A stretch of 64,000 nucleotides of DNA from positions 282,919-346,918 of the forward strand of contig NZ_QEKI01000005.1 in the NCBI RefSeq assembly GCF_003096355.1. The letters are read 5' to 3'. Made by a program: the position numbers and the translations under genes. Of the stretch, positions 27,092 to 35,517 are shown piece by piece. This DNA comes from Pontibacter virosus (GTDB taxonomy: Bacteria; Bacteroidota; Bacteroidia; Cytophagales; Hymenobacteraceae). The notes under the pieces are model-generated. The model did no database searches and was not told where the DNA came from. It saw only the letters and a program-made list of their open reading frames with translations. Position 1 is the stretch's first letter; every line of letters starts with the position of its first letter.

Positions 27092-28021
27092 ATGAAACAG
27101 ACCACCAGCACCATATTAATGATAGAGCCGACAGGCTTTGGGTATAACCCGGAAGCGGCCGCTACCAATTCCTTTCAGCAAGAGCTGCAGGATTTCACAC
27201 CCGGTCAGGTGCAGGATATTGCCCTGCTAGAGTTTAAAAATGCAGTGGCGGAATTGCGCAATTTGGGTGTGGAGGTGATCACCCTGCGTGATCCCGAAAA
27301 TGCAGGCACACCCGACTCTGTGTTTCCGAACAACTGGTTTTCTACCCATTCCGGGGGACAGCTGGTGACGTACCCGATGGCCTCCCCGAGCCGGAGAAAC
27401 GAACGCCGCAAGGAAGTGATCGAACAAATAAAACATGCCTGCGGGTGTGGGGAGCATGTGGCGTTGGAATTTTTTGAAGAAGAGGAAACGCCGGTATACC
27501 TGGAAGGGACAGGCAGTATGGTGCTCGACCGCGTCAACAAAATAGCCTACGCTGCTGTGTCGCCGCGCACGAGCCTAAAGGCACTACAGCAATTTTGTGA
27601 CAGGCTAGGCTATGAAGCAGTTACATTCAAGGCTTATGGTTCGGCCGGAGAGCTGATCTATCACACCAACGTGATGATGTGCGTGGGCGATACCTATGCC
27701 GTGGTGGCCTTGGATACGGTAGCTGAGCAGGACCGTGAGAAGCTTCAAACCAGCCTAACTGAAAACGGTAAAGAGATCATCGAGATCAGTAAAGAGCAAA
27801 CCTACCAGCACTTTGCCGGCAACATGTTACAGGTTGAAAACAAACAGGGCAAGCGAATTTTGGTGATGTCCAAAGCCGCTTACGAAAGCCTGACGCAGCA
27901 GCAATTGGAGCGCATGCAGGCACATAATGAGCACATCCTATACCTGCCCATCCACATGATCGAGAAAGCAGGAGGCGGCAGCATTCGGTGTATGATCGCG
28001 GAGCTGTTCAGGAAGCGATAA
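27092..28021 (+). CDS. ctlX: CtlX-type citrulline/arginine hydrolase family protein
   Basis: 309 residues of the guanidine-modifying (amidinotransferase) superfamily, five-bladed propeller fold. Diagnostic blocks are FPNNWFSTHSGGQLVTYPM, the catalytic His in IYHTNVMMCVGD, and the nucleophile Cys in GGGSIRCMIAELF near the C-terminus. The overall pattern is that annotated as citrulline-utilisation hydrolase CtlX, which releases ammonia from citrulline; dimethylarginine hydrolase activity cannot be excluded. No arginine catabolism genes are adjacent. It has its own promoter and is followed by a separate promoter for the AEC transporter. Confidence 0.9.
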   Translation: MKQTTSTILMIEPTGFGYNPEAAATNSFQQELQDFTPGQVQDIALLEFKNAVAELRNLGVEVITLRDPENAGTPDSVFPNNWFSTHSGGQLVTYPMASPSRRNERRKEVIEQIKHACGCGEHVALEFFEEEETPVYLEGTGSMVLDRVNKIAYAAVSPRTSLKALQQFCDRLGYEAVTFKAYGSAGELIYHTNVMMCVGDTYAVVALDTVAEQDREKLQTSLTENGKEIIEISKEQTYQHFAGNMLQVENKQGKRILVMSKAAYESLTQQQLERMQAHNEHILYLPIHMIEKAGGGSIRCMIAELFRKR

Positions 28022-28062
28022 TTTTTCCGAGGCACCATACCTTATACCTGACACCGTATACC

Positions 28063-28070
28063 TAGCTTTG
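28063..28070 (+). promoter_or_regulatory. -7 box TAGCTTTG
   Basis: An exact TAnnTTTG box 25 bases before the ATG at 28096. Two octamer-type motifs (TATACCTG, TATACCTA) lie within 30 bases upstream, where RNA polymerase would bind. Confidence 0.6.
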
Positions 28071-28095
28071 CGGTTTCATTTAGAGCGGAGCCTGC

Positions 28096-29007
28096 ATGAG
28101 CAGTATCATCTTAGTATTTCTTTGCCTGATCGTGGGGGTGCTGCTGCGCCGTGTGCCGGCTTTCCCGAGCACTTCACCGGTGGTGCTCAACCAGTTCATC
28201 ATCTATATTTCACTGCCGGCTTTGGCGCTGTATGCTATACCTGAAGTGGAGCTCGACAGCACGGTACTGCTGCCGGTGGGCGTGGCCTGGATCTGCTTTG
28301 CAGCTTCTGCCGCCTTCTTTTACACCCTGGGCCGCATCTATGGGTGGTCCAAAAAGCTGATCGGCTGCCTGATCCTTACGGCCGGGCTGGGCAACACGTC
28401 TTTCGTCGGCTTCCCGATCATCGAGGCCCTATACGGTAAGGAAGGGCTGCAGACGGCCATCCTCGTCGACCTGCCCGGTACTTTCGTAGTCGTGTCTACG
28501 CTAGGTATAGCGTTGGCCGCCTACTTTTCCAAAGGACAACCGGACTTCAAAGCCATTGGCCTCAAGATCCTCACATTCCCCCCTTTCATCGTGTTTGTGA
28601 TCGCCTTTGGCATGAACGTGGCCAATCTGCACTTTTCAGACGATCTGAAGGATGTCTTCAACCGACTGGGCAGTACCGTGACGCCGCTGGCGCTGGTGAG
28701 CGTGGGCATGCAGCTGCGCATCGAACGCAAGAGCAAGCACTGGCGTTTTCTGTTCCTGGGTCTTGCCTTCCAACTGATTCTGGCGCCGCTGCTGATCTAT
28801 GTGCTCTATGTGCTGGTGCTGGGTATGCGTGGTCCGGTAGTGCAGGTGAGCATCCTTGAGGCAGGTATGGCGCCCATGATCACGGCTTCTATCGTGGCCA
28901 TTTCCTACGGACTCAAACCCCGGCTGGCTTCGATGATGGTAGGTTTCGGTATACCGCTCTCTTTTATCACGCTGGCGGTCTGGTACCTGCTGGTGCAGGG
29001 GCTGTAG
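28096..29007 (+). CDS. AEC-family transporter (auxin efflux carrier type)
   Basis: 303 residues with about ten membrane segments and the family's inverted-repeat layout. Blocks such as LNQFIIYISLPALAL and GLGNTSFVGFPIIEALYGKEGL match the AEC family, which moves organic acids such as malate or other small anions. The substrate cannot be predicted. One octamer encodes Ala-Ile-Pro-Glu (GCT ATA CCT GAA). Confidence 0.9.
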   Translation: MSSIILVFLCLIVGVLLRRVPAFPSTSPVVLNQFIIYISLPALALYAIPEVELDSTVLLPVGVAWICFAASAAFFYTLGRIYGWSKKLIGCLILTAGLGNTSFVGFPIIEALYGKEGLQTAILVDLPGTFVVVSTLGIALAAYFSKGQPDFKAIGLKILTFPPFIVFVIAFGMNVANLHFSDDLKDVFNRLGSTVTPLALVSVGMQLRIERKSKHWRFLFLGLAFQLILAPLLIYVLYVLVLGMRGPVVQVSILEAGMAPMITASIVAISYGLKPRLASMMVGFGIPLSFITLAVWYLLVQGL

Positions 29008-29095
29008 ACAGAGGAGGTTAGCTATTCCTGAAGATTTCTCGTTATTTTACAAGGTATACACACTGGTCCGGGCTATACCTGGACCCATCAATATT

Positions 29096-30106
29096 ATGAC
29101 ACAACACACAGCTGAGGGCATTCGCCTTAATAAATTCATCAGCGACGCAGGCATTTGCTCGCGCCGCGAAGCCGACAAACTGATAGAGCAGGGAAGGGTA
29201 CTGGTGAATGGCAAATTGCCTGAGGTCGGGGCCAGGATTAAGGGCAAAGACAAAATACAGGTAGATGGCAAGACGCTGCAGTGGAACCAGGTGGCACCCG
29301 TATACCTGGCGCTCAACAAACCGGCCGGTATCGAAACCACCACCGACCTTTCGCAGCGCGACAACATCATCCGGTTCGTCAATTACCCGGAACGCATCTT
29401 CCCGATCGGCCGCCTCGACAAAGACTCCGAGGGGCTGATCTTCCTGACCAACGACGGCGACATTGTGAACAAAATTCTACGGGCGGGCAACAAGCACGAG
29501 AAAGAGTACATTGTGACGGTAGACAGGTCAATCAACGAAGATTTTGTGCAGAAGATGAGCAGTGGCGTGTCAATACTTGGCGTGAACACCAAAAAGTGCT
29601 TTGTCGAGCAACTGGGAGCAAACAAGTTCCGCATCATCCTCACACAGGGTATGAACCGCCAGATCCGCCGCATGACCGAAACGCTGGGCTTTGAAGTGCA
29701 GACTTTGCAGCGCATCCGCATCATGAACATCACGCTGGCTAAGCTACCGCTCGGCCAGTGGCGCGAACTCACCGACGAAGAGATTGCCACGCTCCAAAGT
29801 CAGGTGGCTGACTCTGCGAAAACCGAAGAAGGGTCAGTGAGCAAGAAAAAGACATCGACCAGCCAAACATCATCTTCTCAACCGGCCCGCAAAAAATCAC
29901 CGTCCAACAACCGACCACCCCGGAAAGAGGGTGGTACAGGCAAGAAAAGCGGTTTCGGAGCCAACGATGCGAAAGGCGGCAGAGGCCAGCGCGGTGCTTC
30001 CAAAGGGCCCGGCGTCAAAAAATCAGGAGGAAAGAGCAGTGCAGGTGCCAGAGGAGCCAGCCGGAATGCCCCCGCAGCTAAAGGCGGCGGACGAAAGAGA
30101 CGCTAG
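29096..30106 (+). CDS. rluF: 23S rRNA pseudouridine synthase RluF with long basic tail
   Basis: 336 residues. An N-terminal S4 RNA-binding domain (IRLNKFISDAGICSRREADKLI) precedes a RsuA-type catalytic domain with the catalytic Asp in GRLDKDSEGL and the motif TQGMNRQIRRM. The best match is RluF, which modifies U2604 of 23S rRNA in E. coli. The last 100 residues are disordered and rich in Lys, Gly, Ser and Arg (GRGQRGASKG, GGGRKRR), an extension common in Bacteroidota and probably RNA-binding. It has no close partners. Confidence 0.92.
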   Translation: MTQHTAEGIRLNKFISDAGICSRREADKLIEQGRVLVNGKLPEVGARIKGKDKIQVDGKTLQWNQVAPVYLALNKPAGIETTTDLSQRDNIIRFVNYPERIFPIGRLDKDSEGLIFLTNDGDIVNKILRAGNKHEKEYIVTVDRSINEDFVQKMSSGVSILGVNTKKCFVEQLGANKFRIILTQGMNRQIRRMTETLGFEVQTLQRIRIMNITLAKLPLGQWRELTDEEIATLQSQVADSAKTEEGSVSKKKTSTSQTSSSQPARKKSPSNNRPPRKEGGTGKKSGFGANDAKGGRGQRGASKGPGVKKSGGKSSAGARGASRNAPAAKGGGRKRR

Positions 30107-30129
30107 CTTTATAAGCTGTAATTTAAGAA

Positions 30130-30180
30130 AGCCGGTGCAGCAGGAAGGTTGTTATACCTATACCTGTTGCACCGGCTCTT
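30130..30180 (+). terminator. Hairpin between convergent genes
   Basis: AGCCGGTGCAGCAGG (30130-30144) pairs with CCTGTTGCACCGGCT (30163-30177) with one mismatch. The loop contains two TATACCT motifs in tandem. Only a short T stretch follows. Confidence 0.6.
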
Positions 30181-30281
30181 TGCATTTTATGTCATGATGG
30201 CTATCTGTCGTCGGATTTTGAAGCTAATTCTAGTTCCTTCAGGGACCAACTTTTGACTTCAGAAACGACACAAAGAGGCAC

Positions 30282-30944
30282 TTACTGATTATCTTCCTCC
30301 TCTTCAGTTTCTTCCTCTTCCGGATAAGCGTTCAGTTTGATCTTTTCGATCTGCAGGTAGGTCTTGAACTGGTGAATCAGCTTGTCCATTTCTTTTTCTT
30401 TCTGCTGCAGGGCGTCTATTTCTTCGTCTGAGGTTTGCAGTACCGGGCGGAGTCGGCTCAGGCTGTCTTTCATCTGCACCACGGCATCTTCGGTATGGTT
30501 AATTACCTCCTGGTTTTGCTCGGCGGCCATGGCCAGTTGCAGCTGCCCGATGTACATTTCCAGAAACTCGACCATGTCCCAGGGGTTATTGGGACGGTTC
30601 CAGGTAAAGCCTGTGTTGCAGCGGCGGCACTTGTAGGTGTTGCATTTCCAGCCGTACTCGTTGGTGGTCGAACCGGTGCGCTTCAGCATATCGGCTTTGC
30701 TGCACTTGGGACACTGCGCATTGTCTTCGATGATATTGAGCAGGCGCTCCCGCTTGTCCATGATGGCGCTGCGGTTGGAAGCATGCGTGAGCAGTTGGGA
30801 TTCCAGATTCTGGCAGGCAGCAGTCAACTGGGAATGTTCCGCGCTAAGCTCACCTTCCTCCATCAGCTTGGCAGCACGCTTGCTAAAAAAGCGTATCAGT
30901 TTGATCAGTTCTCTCTCGTTGGGCTTCAGGGCGGCTTGTTTCAT
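30282..30944 (-). CDS. Hypothetical zinc-ribbon coiled-coil protein
   Basis: About 220 residues from ATG at 30944; a TTG upstream overlaps the promoter and is rejected. Helical segments at about 10-75 and 125-205 flank a Cys4-type ribbon: CPKC at about 85 and C-x4-C-x2-C within WKCNTYKCRRCNTGF. The C-terminus is strongly acidic (EEEETEEEEDNQ). No membrane segment. I do not recognise a named family; the layout suggests a cytosolic, possibly nucleic-acid-binding protein. Confidence 0.8.
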   Translation of the reverse strand: MKQAALKPNERELIKLIRFFSKRAAKLMEEGELSAEHSQLTAACQNLESQLLTHASNRSAIMDKRERLLNIIEDNAQCPKCSKADMLKRTGSTTNEYGWKCNTYKCRRCNTGFTWNRPNNPWDMVEFLEMYIGQLQLAMAAEQNQEVINHTEDAVVQMKDSLSRLRPVLQTSDEEIDALQQKEKEMDKLIHQFKTYLQIEKIKLNAYPEEEETEEEEDNQ

Positions 30945-30959
30945 GGGCTTATATTTGTA

Positions 30960-30967
30960 CAAAGTTA
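30960..30967 (-). promoter_or_regulatory. -7 box TAACTTTG
   Basis: An exact TAnnTTTG box on the minus strand, 15 bases upstream of ATG 30944. It places transcription start after the alternative TTG and so decides the start codon. Confidence 0.65.
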
Positions 30968-31002
30968 CGAAATCCGTGGCAAAGCACGAATTATTGGGTT
31001 GA

Positions 31003-31551
31003 TTAGCGCAGCTGCTTTGCTTCGCGACTGCGTTTGTAAATGCGGATGGCTAGCATCAGGAGGGCTGAAAACAGCAACAGTCCCACAATGCCCCATACCA
31101 TGCTCAAAGCGCTTTTGAGCACGACCAGGAACACGATGGCAATCAGGAAAACGGTGGCCACCTCGTTCCAGATGCGCAGCTGGGTAGAGGTATACCGGAT
31201 AATGCCGTTTTGCTGCTGTTTGAAAATGCTGTGGCACAGGAAATGATACACGTACAGGCAAACCACAAAAGCCAGCTTCCAGATAAGCCAGCCAGGAAAC
31301 GGATCATAAAGTCCAAGGGTTACCACGATGCTGGTGCCGAAGATCAGGGTTAGAATAGCAGAAGGCCAGGTGATGCCGTACCACAGGCGCTTCTGCATGA
31401 TTCGGAACTGGTTCTGCAGAATACTACGCTCTGGCTCCGGTTTTTCCGCCGCTTCCGCAAAATAGATGAACAGGCGCACAATATAGAACAGACCCGCAAA
31501 CCAGGTAACCACAAAGATGATGTGCAAGGCTTTGATGTATAAGAATGACAT
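31003..31551 (-). CDS. hemJ: Protoporphyrinogen IX oxidase HemJ
   Basis: 182 residues with four to five membrane segments. The N-terminus YIKALHIIFVVTWFAGLFYIVRLF carries the conserved His, and GWLIWKLAFV the conserved Lys of the HemJ (UPF0093) family. It oxidises protoporphyrinogen IX in the inner membrane, the penultimate step of haem synthesis. It lies downstream of hemN on the same strand but is separated by a terminator and has its own -7 box, so the two haem genes are neighbours but separately transcribed. Confidence 0.9.
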   Translation of the reverse strand: MSFLYIKALHIIFVVTWFAGLFYIVRLFIYFAEAAEKPEPERSILQNQFRIMQKRLWYGITWPSAILTLIFGTSIVVTLGLYDPFPGWLIWKLAFVVCLYVYHFLCHSIFKQQQNGIIRYTSTQLRIWNEVATVFLIAIVFLVVLKSALSMVWGIVGLLLFSALLMLAIRIYKRSREAKQLR

Positions 31552-31574
31552 AGACCGTCAGGTTGCTGTTTCGG

Positions 31575-31582
31575 CAAAGGTA
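31575..31582 (-). promoter_or_regulatory. -7 box TACCTTTG of hemJ
   Basis: An exact TAnnTTTG box on the minus strand 23 bases before the hemJ ATG at 31551, directly after the hemN terminator. Confidence 0.65.
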
Positions 31583-31585
31583 CGT

Positions 31586-31625
31586 AAAAACAAAAGTCCG
31601 GCATACCTTGCGGCACCCGGACTTT
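31586..31625 (-). terminator. Intrinsic terminator of hemN
   Basis: AAAGTCCGG (31593-31601) pairs with CCGGACTTT (31617-31625); on the minus strand the stem is followed by TTGTTTTTACG. It lies 41 bases after the hemN stop. Confidence 0.8.
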
Positions 31626-31665
31626 GCTCTTCAGTCTGAATAGTTATAAAATCAATCCTCTCACT

Positions 31666-33045
31666 TTAAACAGACTTACTGAAAATCGGTACGGTCATCT
31701 TAGTAGCCCACAGGCGGGCATCCAGGCACATGGCAATGTTGCGTAGGAAAGGCTTGCCGGCAGGCAGCACTTGTATGTCGTGGTTGCTGTACTCCACCAG
31801 GCCGTCGTCAGCCAGGGGTTGCAGGCGCATCAGCGCATCCACAAAGTAAGGCAGTTCCTCCGTAGCCCAACTGGTGTAGTCGCGGCACATCAGGTTTTGG
31901 ATGTGCGTGCGCAGCAGCATGTCCTCGCCTGTCAGTTCATGGCCTTTGAAGATAGGTAAGTGACCGGTGTGTACCGCTTCTTCATAGGCTTCCACTTCTT
32001 TGATGTTCTGCATAAAGGCCGTGCCGGTGTCAGAGATGCTGGAGCAGCCCAGGCCGATCAGCAACTCCGTATGGCGCGGGGTGTAACCCATGAAATTGCG
32101 GTGCAGGGTACCATTGGCAGCCGCGATGCATAGCTCGTCTTCCGGTAGGGCGAAGTGGTCCATACCTGTCTCGATGTAGCCTGCTTCTTCCAGCATGGCT
32201 CTGCCGAGTTCGTACAGACCGCGTTTTACTTCCGGTGCTGGCAAGTCGGCCTCAGAGTAGCGGCGCTGGCCTTTGCTCTTCCAGGGCACGTGGGCGTAGC
32301 TGTAGAAGGCGATTCGCTCCGGACGCAGTTCTTTCACTTTCTCGATGGTATGGCGCACGCTCTTCGCGGTCTGGTGCGGCAACCCGTAAATGATGTCACC
32401 GTTGATGGAGGTATAGCCGATCTCGCGGGCTATGTCAAAAATCTCTTTTGTCTTCTCAAACGTCTGAATGCGGTTGATGATCAGTTGCACGTAAGGGTCG
32501 AAGTCCTGTATGCCGACGCTCAGTCTGCGGAAACCCAGGTCATAAAGTACCTGCAGCTGTTCGCGGTTCGTGGCGTTAGGGTGCACCTCGATGCTGAAAG
32601 CCGCATCCGGGGTTGTTTCGGTCTTCTCGAGCAGGCGCTCCAACAGGTTTTTGAGGTTAGCTGCGCTGAAGAAAGTCGGAGTACCGCCGCCCAGGTGCAG
32701 CTCCGTAATGCGTGGCTTCTCGTCGAAGAGCGCCAGGTACTGGTCCCACTCTTTTAGCAACGCCTCCAGGTAGGGCGACTCTACTGCGTGGTTTTTGGTG
32801 ATGCGCTTGTTACAGCCGCAGTAGGTGCACAGTTTCTCACAGAAAGGCAGGTGCAGGTATAGACTGATGCCCTCCTTGCTATTTGTCTTGCGGAAAGCCT
32901 GCTGCACATGGCTCATCCAACGCTCCTCAGTCAGGGGTTTTTCATCCCAGAACGGCACGGTAGGGTAGCTGGTATAGCGTGGCGATGGTACGTCGTACTT
33001 GGCCAGTAGTTCAGCAGGGGTGGCAGGAGTGACAGCAGTATTCAT
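31666..33045 (-). CDS. hemN: Oxygen-independent coproporphyrinogen III oxidase
   Basis: About 459 residues from ATG at 33045. Radical SAM cluster motif HLPFCEKLCTYCGCNK (CxxxCxxCxC as in HemN) follows YTSYPTVPFW, and the SAM-binding LHLGGGTPTFF and the C-terminal HemN domain are present. Length matches E. coli HemN (457). It converts coproporphyrinogen III to protoporphyrinogen IX without oxygen. Two CRP/FNR-like sites upstream suggest control by oxygen or redox state. hemJ lies next to it. Confidence 0.95.
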   Translation of the reverse strand: MNTAVTPATPAELLAKYDVPSPRYTSYPTVPFWDEKPLTEERWMSHVQQAFRKTNSKEGISLYLHLPFCEKLCTYCGCNKRITKNHAVESPYLEALLKEWDQYLALFDEKPRITELHLGGGTPTFFSAANLKNLLERLLEKTETTPDAAFSIEVHPNATNREQLQVLYDLGFRRLSVGIQDFDPYVQLIINRIQTFEKTKEIFDIAREIGYTSINGDIIYGLPHQTAKSVRHTIEKVKELRPERIAFYSYAHVPWKSKGQRRYSEADLPAPEVKRGLYELGRAMLEEAGYIETGMDHFALPEDELCIAAANGTLHRNFMGYTPRHTELLIGLGCSSISDTGTAFMQNIKEVEAYEEAVHTGHLPIFKGHELTGEDMLLRTHIQNLMCRDYTSWATEELPYFVDALMRLQPLADDGLVEYSNHDIQVLPAGKPFLRNIAMCLDARLWATKMTVPIFSKSV

Positions 33046-33128
33046 ATTAACTCTTCTAGATTCTATACCGAAGCAGACATCTGCTCCATTACGTTTACAA
33101 AGGTCGGGCAACCTGATGTCCCAGGAAA

Positions 33129-33140
33129 TGATATTTGTCA
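33129..33140. promoter_or_regulatory. CRP/FNR-type site TGATATTTGTCA (proximal to hemN)
   Basis: TGA-N6-TCA has the core spacing of CRP/FNR-family operators. A degenerate -7 box (GACCTTTG, 33098-33105 minus) would put the site centre roughly 40 bases upstream of the hemN transcription start, the classical activating position. An identical copy lies 52 bases away. Confidence 0.5.
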
Positions 33141-33180
33141 GTCAGCGTGTTTTTTCTGAAATTTAGGACAGGGAAAAGGG

Positions 33181-33192
33181 TGATATTTGTCA
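33181..33192. promoter_or_regulatory. CRP/FNR-type site TGATATTTGTCA (distal to hemN)
   Basis: Second exact copy of the 12-mer, 52 bases (about five helical turns) from the first. It lies 82 bases before the ATG of the divergent gene at 33275 and could serve either gene. Confidence 0.45.
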
Positions 33193-33274
33193 TGAAAAAC
33201 AAATTTCGCGATGAAGAATCCAGGAGCTATACCTGTTCCATCCTTGCCCGCTATACCTCTTAAGCTATACCATT

Positions 33275-34387
33275 ATGCTCGATCATATCACACAAACCAC
33301 ACTGCTATTAGATGAAGAAAAGTGCCGCCAGAATATTGCCATGATGGCTGATAAGGCGGCCCGTAACCACATACGGCTGCGTCCGCATTTCAAAACGCAC
33401 CAGTCGGTACAGGTGGGGGAGTGGTTCCGGGAGCAGGGCGCGACGGGCATCACCGTGTCGTCGCTTAAGATGGCCCGCTACTTTGCCGCCAACGGCTGGA
33501 CCGATATCCTGGTGGCTATACCTGTGAACATCCGGGAAATGGAATTGGTGAATGAGTTGGCGGCTAAAGTGCAGTTGCACCTGGTAGCGGTGAACATCGA
33601 GACGGTACAGGCGCTGGCAGAAGCTTTGCAGCGTCCTGTTAATATTTGGCTCAAGATAGACACCGGCTACCACCGCACAGGCATCCTGCCGCACAGTCAT
33701 GAGGAACTCGACGCCATCGTGGCACTGGTCGAGCAGAATGATATGCTGCAGTTCACAGGCGTGCTCGCCCACGACGGCCATACCTACAAACAAACCGATG
33801 CGGAGGCCATTCGCACGATTCACCACACCACGGTCTTTCTACTGAACCTGGTGCGCGACAGGTATAAGGGCCGTTTTCCAGAGCTCAAAGTATCGATTGG
33901 CGATACTCCGTCGTGCAGCATTTTACAAACCATCACTGGCGTCGACGAGATCAGGCCGGGCAATTATGTGTTTTATGACCTCACACAGCAGCACATCGGC
34001 TCCTGCAATTTCAATCAGATAGCAGTTTGCATGGCCTGCCCGATCATTGCGAAGCATCCGGAACGCAACGAGATCATTGTACACGGGGGCAGTGTACATT
34101 TCTCCAAAGACAGTCTGATGGGAGCCAACGGATCGCTGATCTTCGGACGGGTGGTGGAACTCAGTGAAAATGGCTGGTCTGAGCCGCTGGAAGGTATAGA
34201 AGTGGTATCACTGTCGCAGGAGCACGGAACCATACGCGCCAGCAAAGCGCTCTTCGACAGGTATAAAATCGGCGATCTGATGGGGGTTCTGCCTGTCCAC
34301 TCCTGCCTGACGGCCGATGTGATGGGGAGCTACACTACTTTGGATGGCAAGCGACTGGAGCATTTGTCAGGTATGGGGCAACTCTAA
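33275..34387 (+). CDS. D-threonine aldolase-like PLP enzyme
   Basis: 370 residues. An alanine-racemase-like barrel begins TTLLLDEEKCRQNI with the PLP-binding lysine in RPHFKTHQS. The C-terminal domain has LPVHSCLTADVMGSY, matching the His/Cys (or Asp) metal site of D-threonine aldolases and D-serine dehydratases. It should cleave a D-3-hydroxy amino acid or dehydrate D-serine in the cytosol. The family is clear; the substrate is not. It shares its upstream region with hemN. Confidence 0.88.
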   Translation: MLDHITQTTLLLDEEKCRQNIAMMADKAARNHIRLRPHFKTHQSVQVGEWFREQGATGITVSSLKMARYFAANGWTDILVAIPVNIREMELVNELAAKVQLHLVAVNIETVQALAEALQRPVNIWLKIDTGYHRTGILPHSHEELDAIVALVEQNDMLQFTGVLAHDGHTYKQTDAEAIRTIHHTTVFLLNLVRDRYKGRFPELKVSIGDTPSCSILQTITGVDEIRPGNYVFYDLTQQHIGSCNFNQIAVCMACPIIAKHPERNEIIVHGGSVHFSKDSLMGANGSLIFGRVVELSENGWSEPLEGIEVVSLSQEHGTIRASKALFDRYKIGDLMGVLPVHSCLTADVMGSYTTLDGKRLEHLSGMGQL

Positions 34388-34411
34388 GTAGCCTTAGGTA
34401 TAAACTTAGTT

Positions 34412-34463
34412 AAAAGCCGTTGCTTCGCAGTTGGTTGGCCCCCTGCGAAGCACCGGCTTTTTT
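34412..34463. terminator. Bidirectional terminator between convergent genes
   Basis: Arms 34412-34429 and 34444-34461 pair over 18 bases with one mismatch; T-run on the plus strand and A-run before the left arm. The 3' end touches the stop codon of the M28 gene. Confidence 0.8.
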
Positions 34464-35325
34464 ATAGTCTGATGAGCGCACAGTATACCCCATGCACCAC
34501 AGCCGCCATTTTCTCAAAGTCTAGTGTGTCGATGGTGTCGCTGGTCTGGTGGTAGTGCGGGTTACGCAGGAAAGAAGAGTCGTTGATCATGATGGCGTTG
34601 ATGTCGTATTTCCAATAGTTGCGGTGGTCGGAGAGGCCCACCAGTCCGAAGCCAGCCGGCAGGTTTACCGACTGCACATCAATAGCCGTATGTTGGCGCA
34701 TGAGATCACGCACATGCTGGGTATAGGCTTCCTGGCCAGTTTTCCCGACCACGACAATAAAATTGCCCGTATGCGGGTAGTGCCTGGCCAGTTCCGGATC
34801 CGGAAACTTCTGTGAGTGGGGCTCATCCGAAAAATAACCGATCATTTCGTAGCAGATCATGGCCCGCACCTTTACTTTCTGTTCGTGCAGTTTTCGGGCG
34901 TGCACGGCACTGCCCATGTCCTCACTGGCAAAGTAGGGCGGCTCCTCCAGACAATAGGCGACCAGTTCGACATCATGTTGTAGCAGTGGCTTGTGCTCGT
35001 GCAGGAGGCGGGCAGTCTCGAGCAGGCCGGCCACACCGCTGGCGTTGTCATCGGCGCCGGGCTGATCTCCGCATACATCATTGTGCGCTCCCACCACCAG
35101 CCGCTCGGCACTGTTTTGGCCTTTAAATAGGGCTACCACATTTTTGTAAGTCCGGTTGTCGACTTTGAAAGGCTGCTCCTGCACTTCACAATTCAGCTTC
35201 TCCAATTCGCCTTTTATATACCGGATCGCCTCTTCCAGTGCCTCCATACTCTGGTAGTTTCGTGCCGGCGCTATACCTGTCAGCCGTTCCACATCCCGGT
35301 AAAGTCTCTCTTTGCTGTTTTTCAT
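34462..35325 (-). CDS. M28-family zinc peptidase without signal peptide
   Basis: 287 residues. Zinc ligands and catalytic residues are visible: VGAHNDVCGD (His), GADDNASGVAGLLE (bridging Asp), CLEEPPYF (catalytic and ligand Glu), and NPHYHQTSDTID (His). No signal sequence: the start KNSKERLYRDVERLTGI is soluble, so it probably acts in the cytosol as an aminopeptidase, unlike many secreted M28 enzymes. Single gene, convergent with the aldolase-like gene. Confidence 0.88.
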   Translation of the reverse strand: MKNSKERLYRDVERLTGIAPARNYQSMEALEEAIRYIKGELEKLNCEVQEQPFKVDNRTYKNVVALFKGQNSAERLVVGAHNDVCGDQPGADDNASGVAGLLETARLLHEHKPLLQHDVELVAYCLEEPPYFASEDMGSAVHARKLHEQKVKVRAMICYEMIGYFSDEPHSQKFPDPELARHYPHTGNFIVVVGKTGQEAYTQHVRDLMRQHTAIDVQSVNLPAGFGLVGLSDHRNYWKYDINAIMINDSSFLRNPHYHQTSDTIDTLDFEKMAAVVHGVYCALIRL

Positions 35326-35491
35326 ACCCTTACGCTCTTGTAGATTACATTTTACGGTATTGGCTGGATCTGTTTTGCTACTAGCAGGCAGGATAGTGGT
35401 CCAGATAACCCCTGATGGCGCTCTCAGGTATAGCCTCCTTTGCCGCTAATCTTTTTTAAAAGACCTATACCTTCCATTTGCCCGAAAGGCA

Positions 35492-35499
35492 TATCTTTG
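35492..35499 (+). promoter_or_regulatory. -7 box TATCTTTG
   Basis: An exact TAnnTTTG box 18 bases before ATG 35518. It makes the further upstream in-frame start (35440) untenable. Confidence 0.65.
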
Positions 35500-35517
35500 C
35501 TTTCCCCACAGCAAACC

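Noticed and set aside
33046..33111. Upstream extension of hemN
   Set aside because: The extra 22 residues are not HemN-like and overlap the probable promoter.
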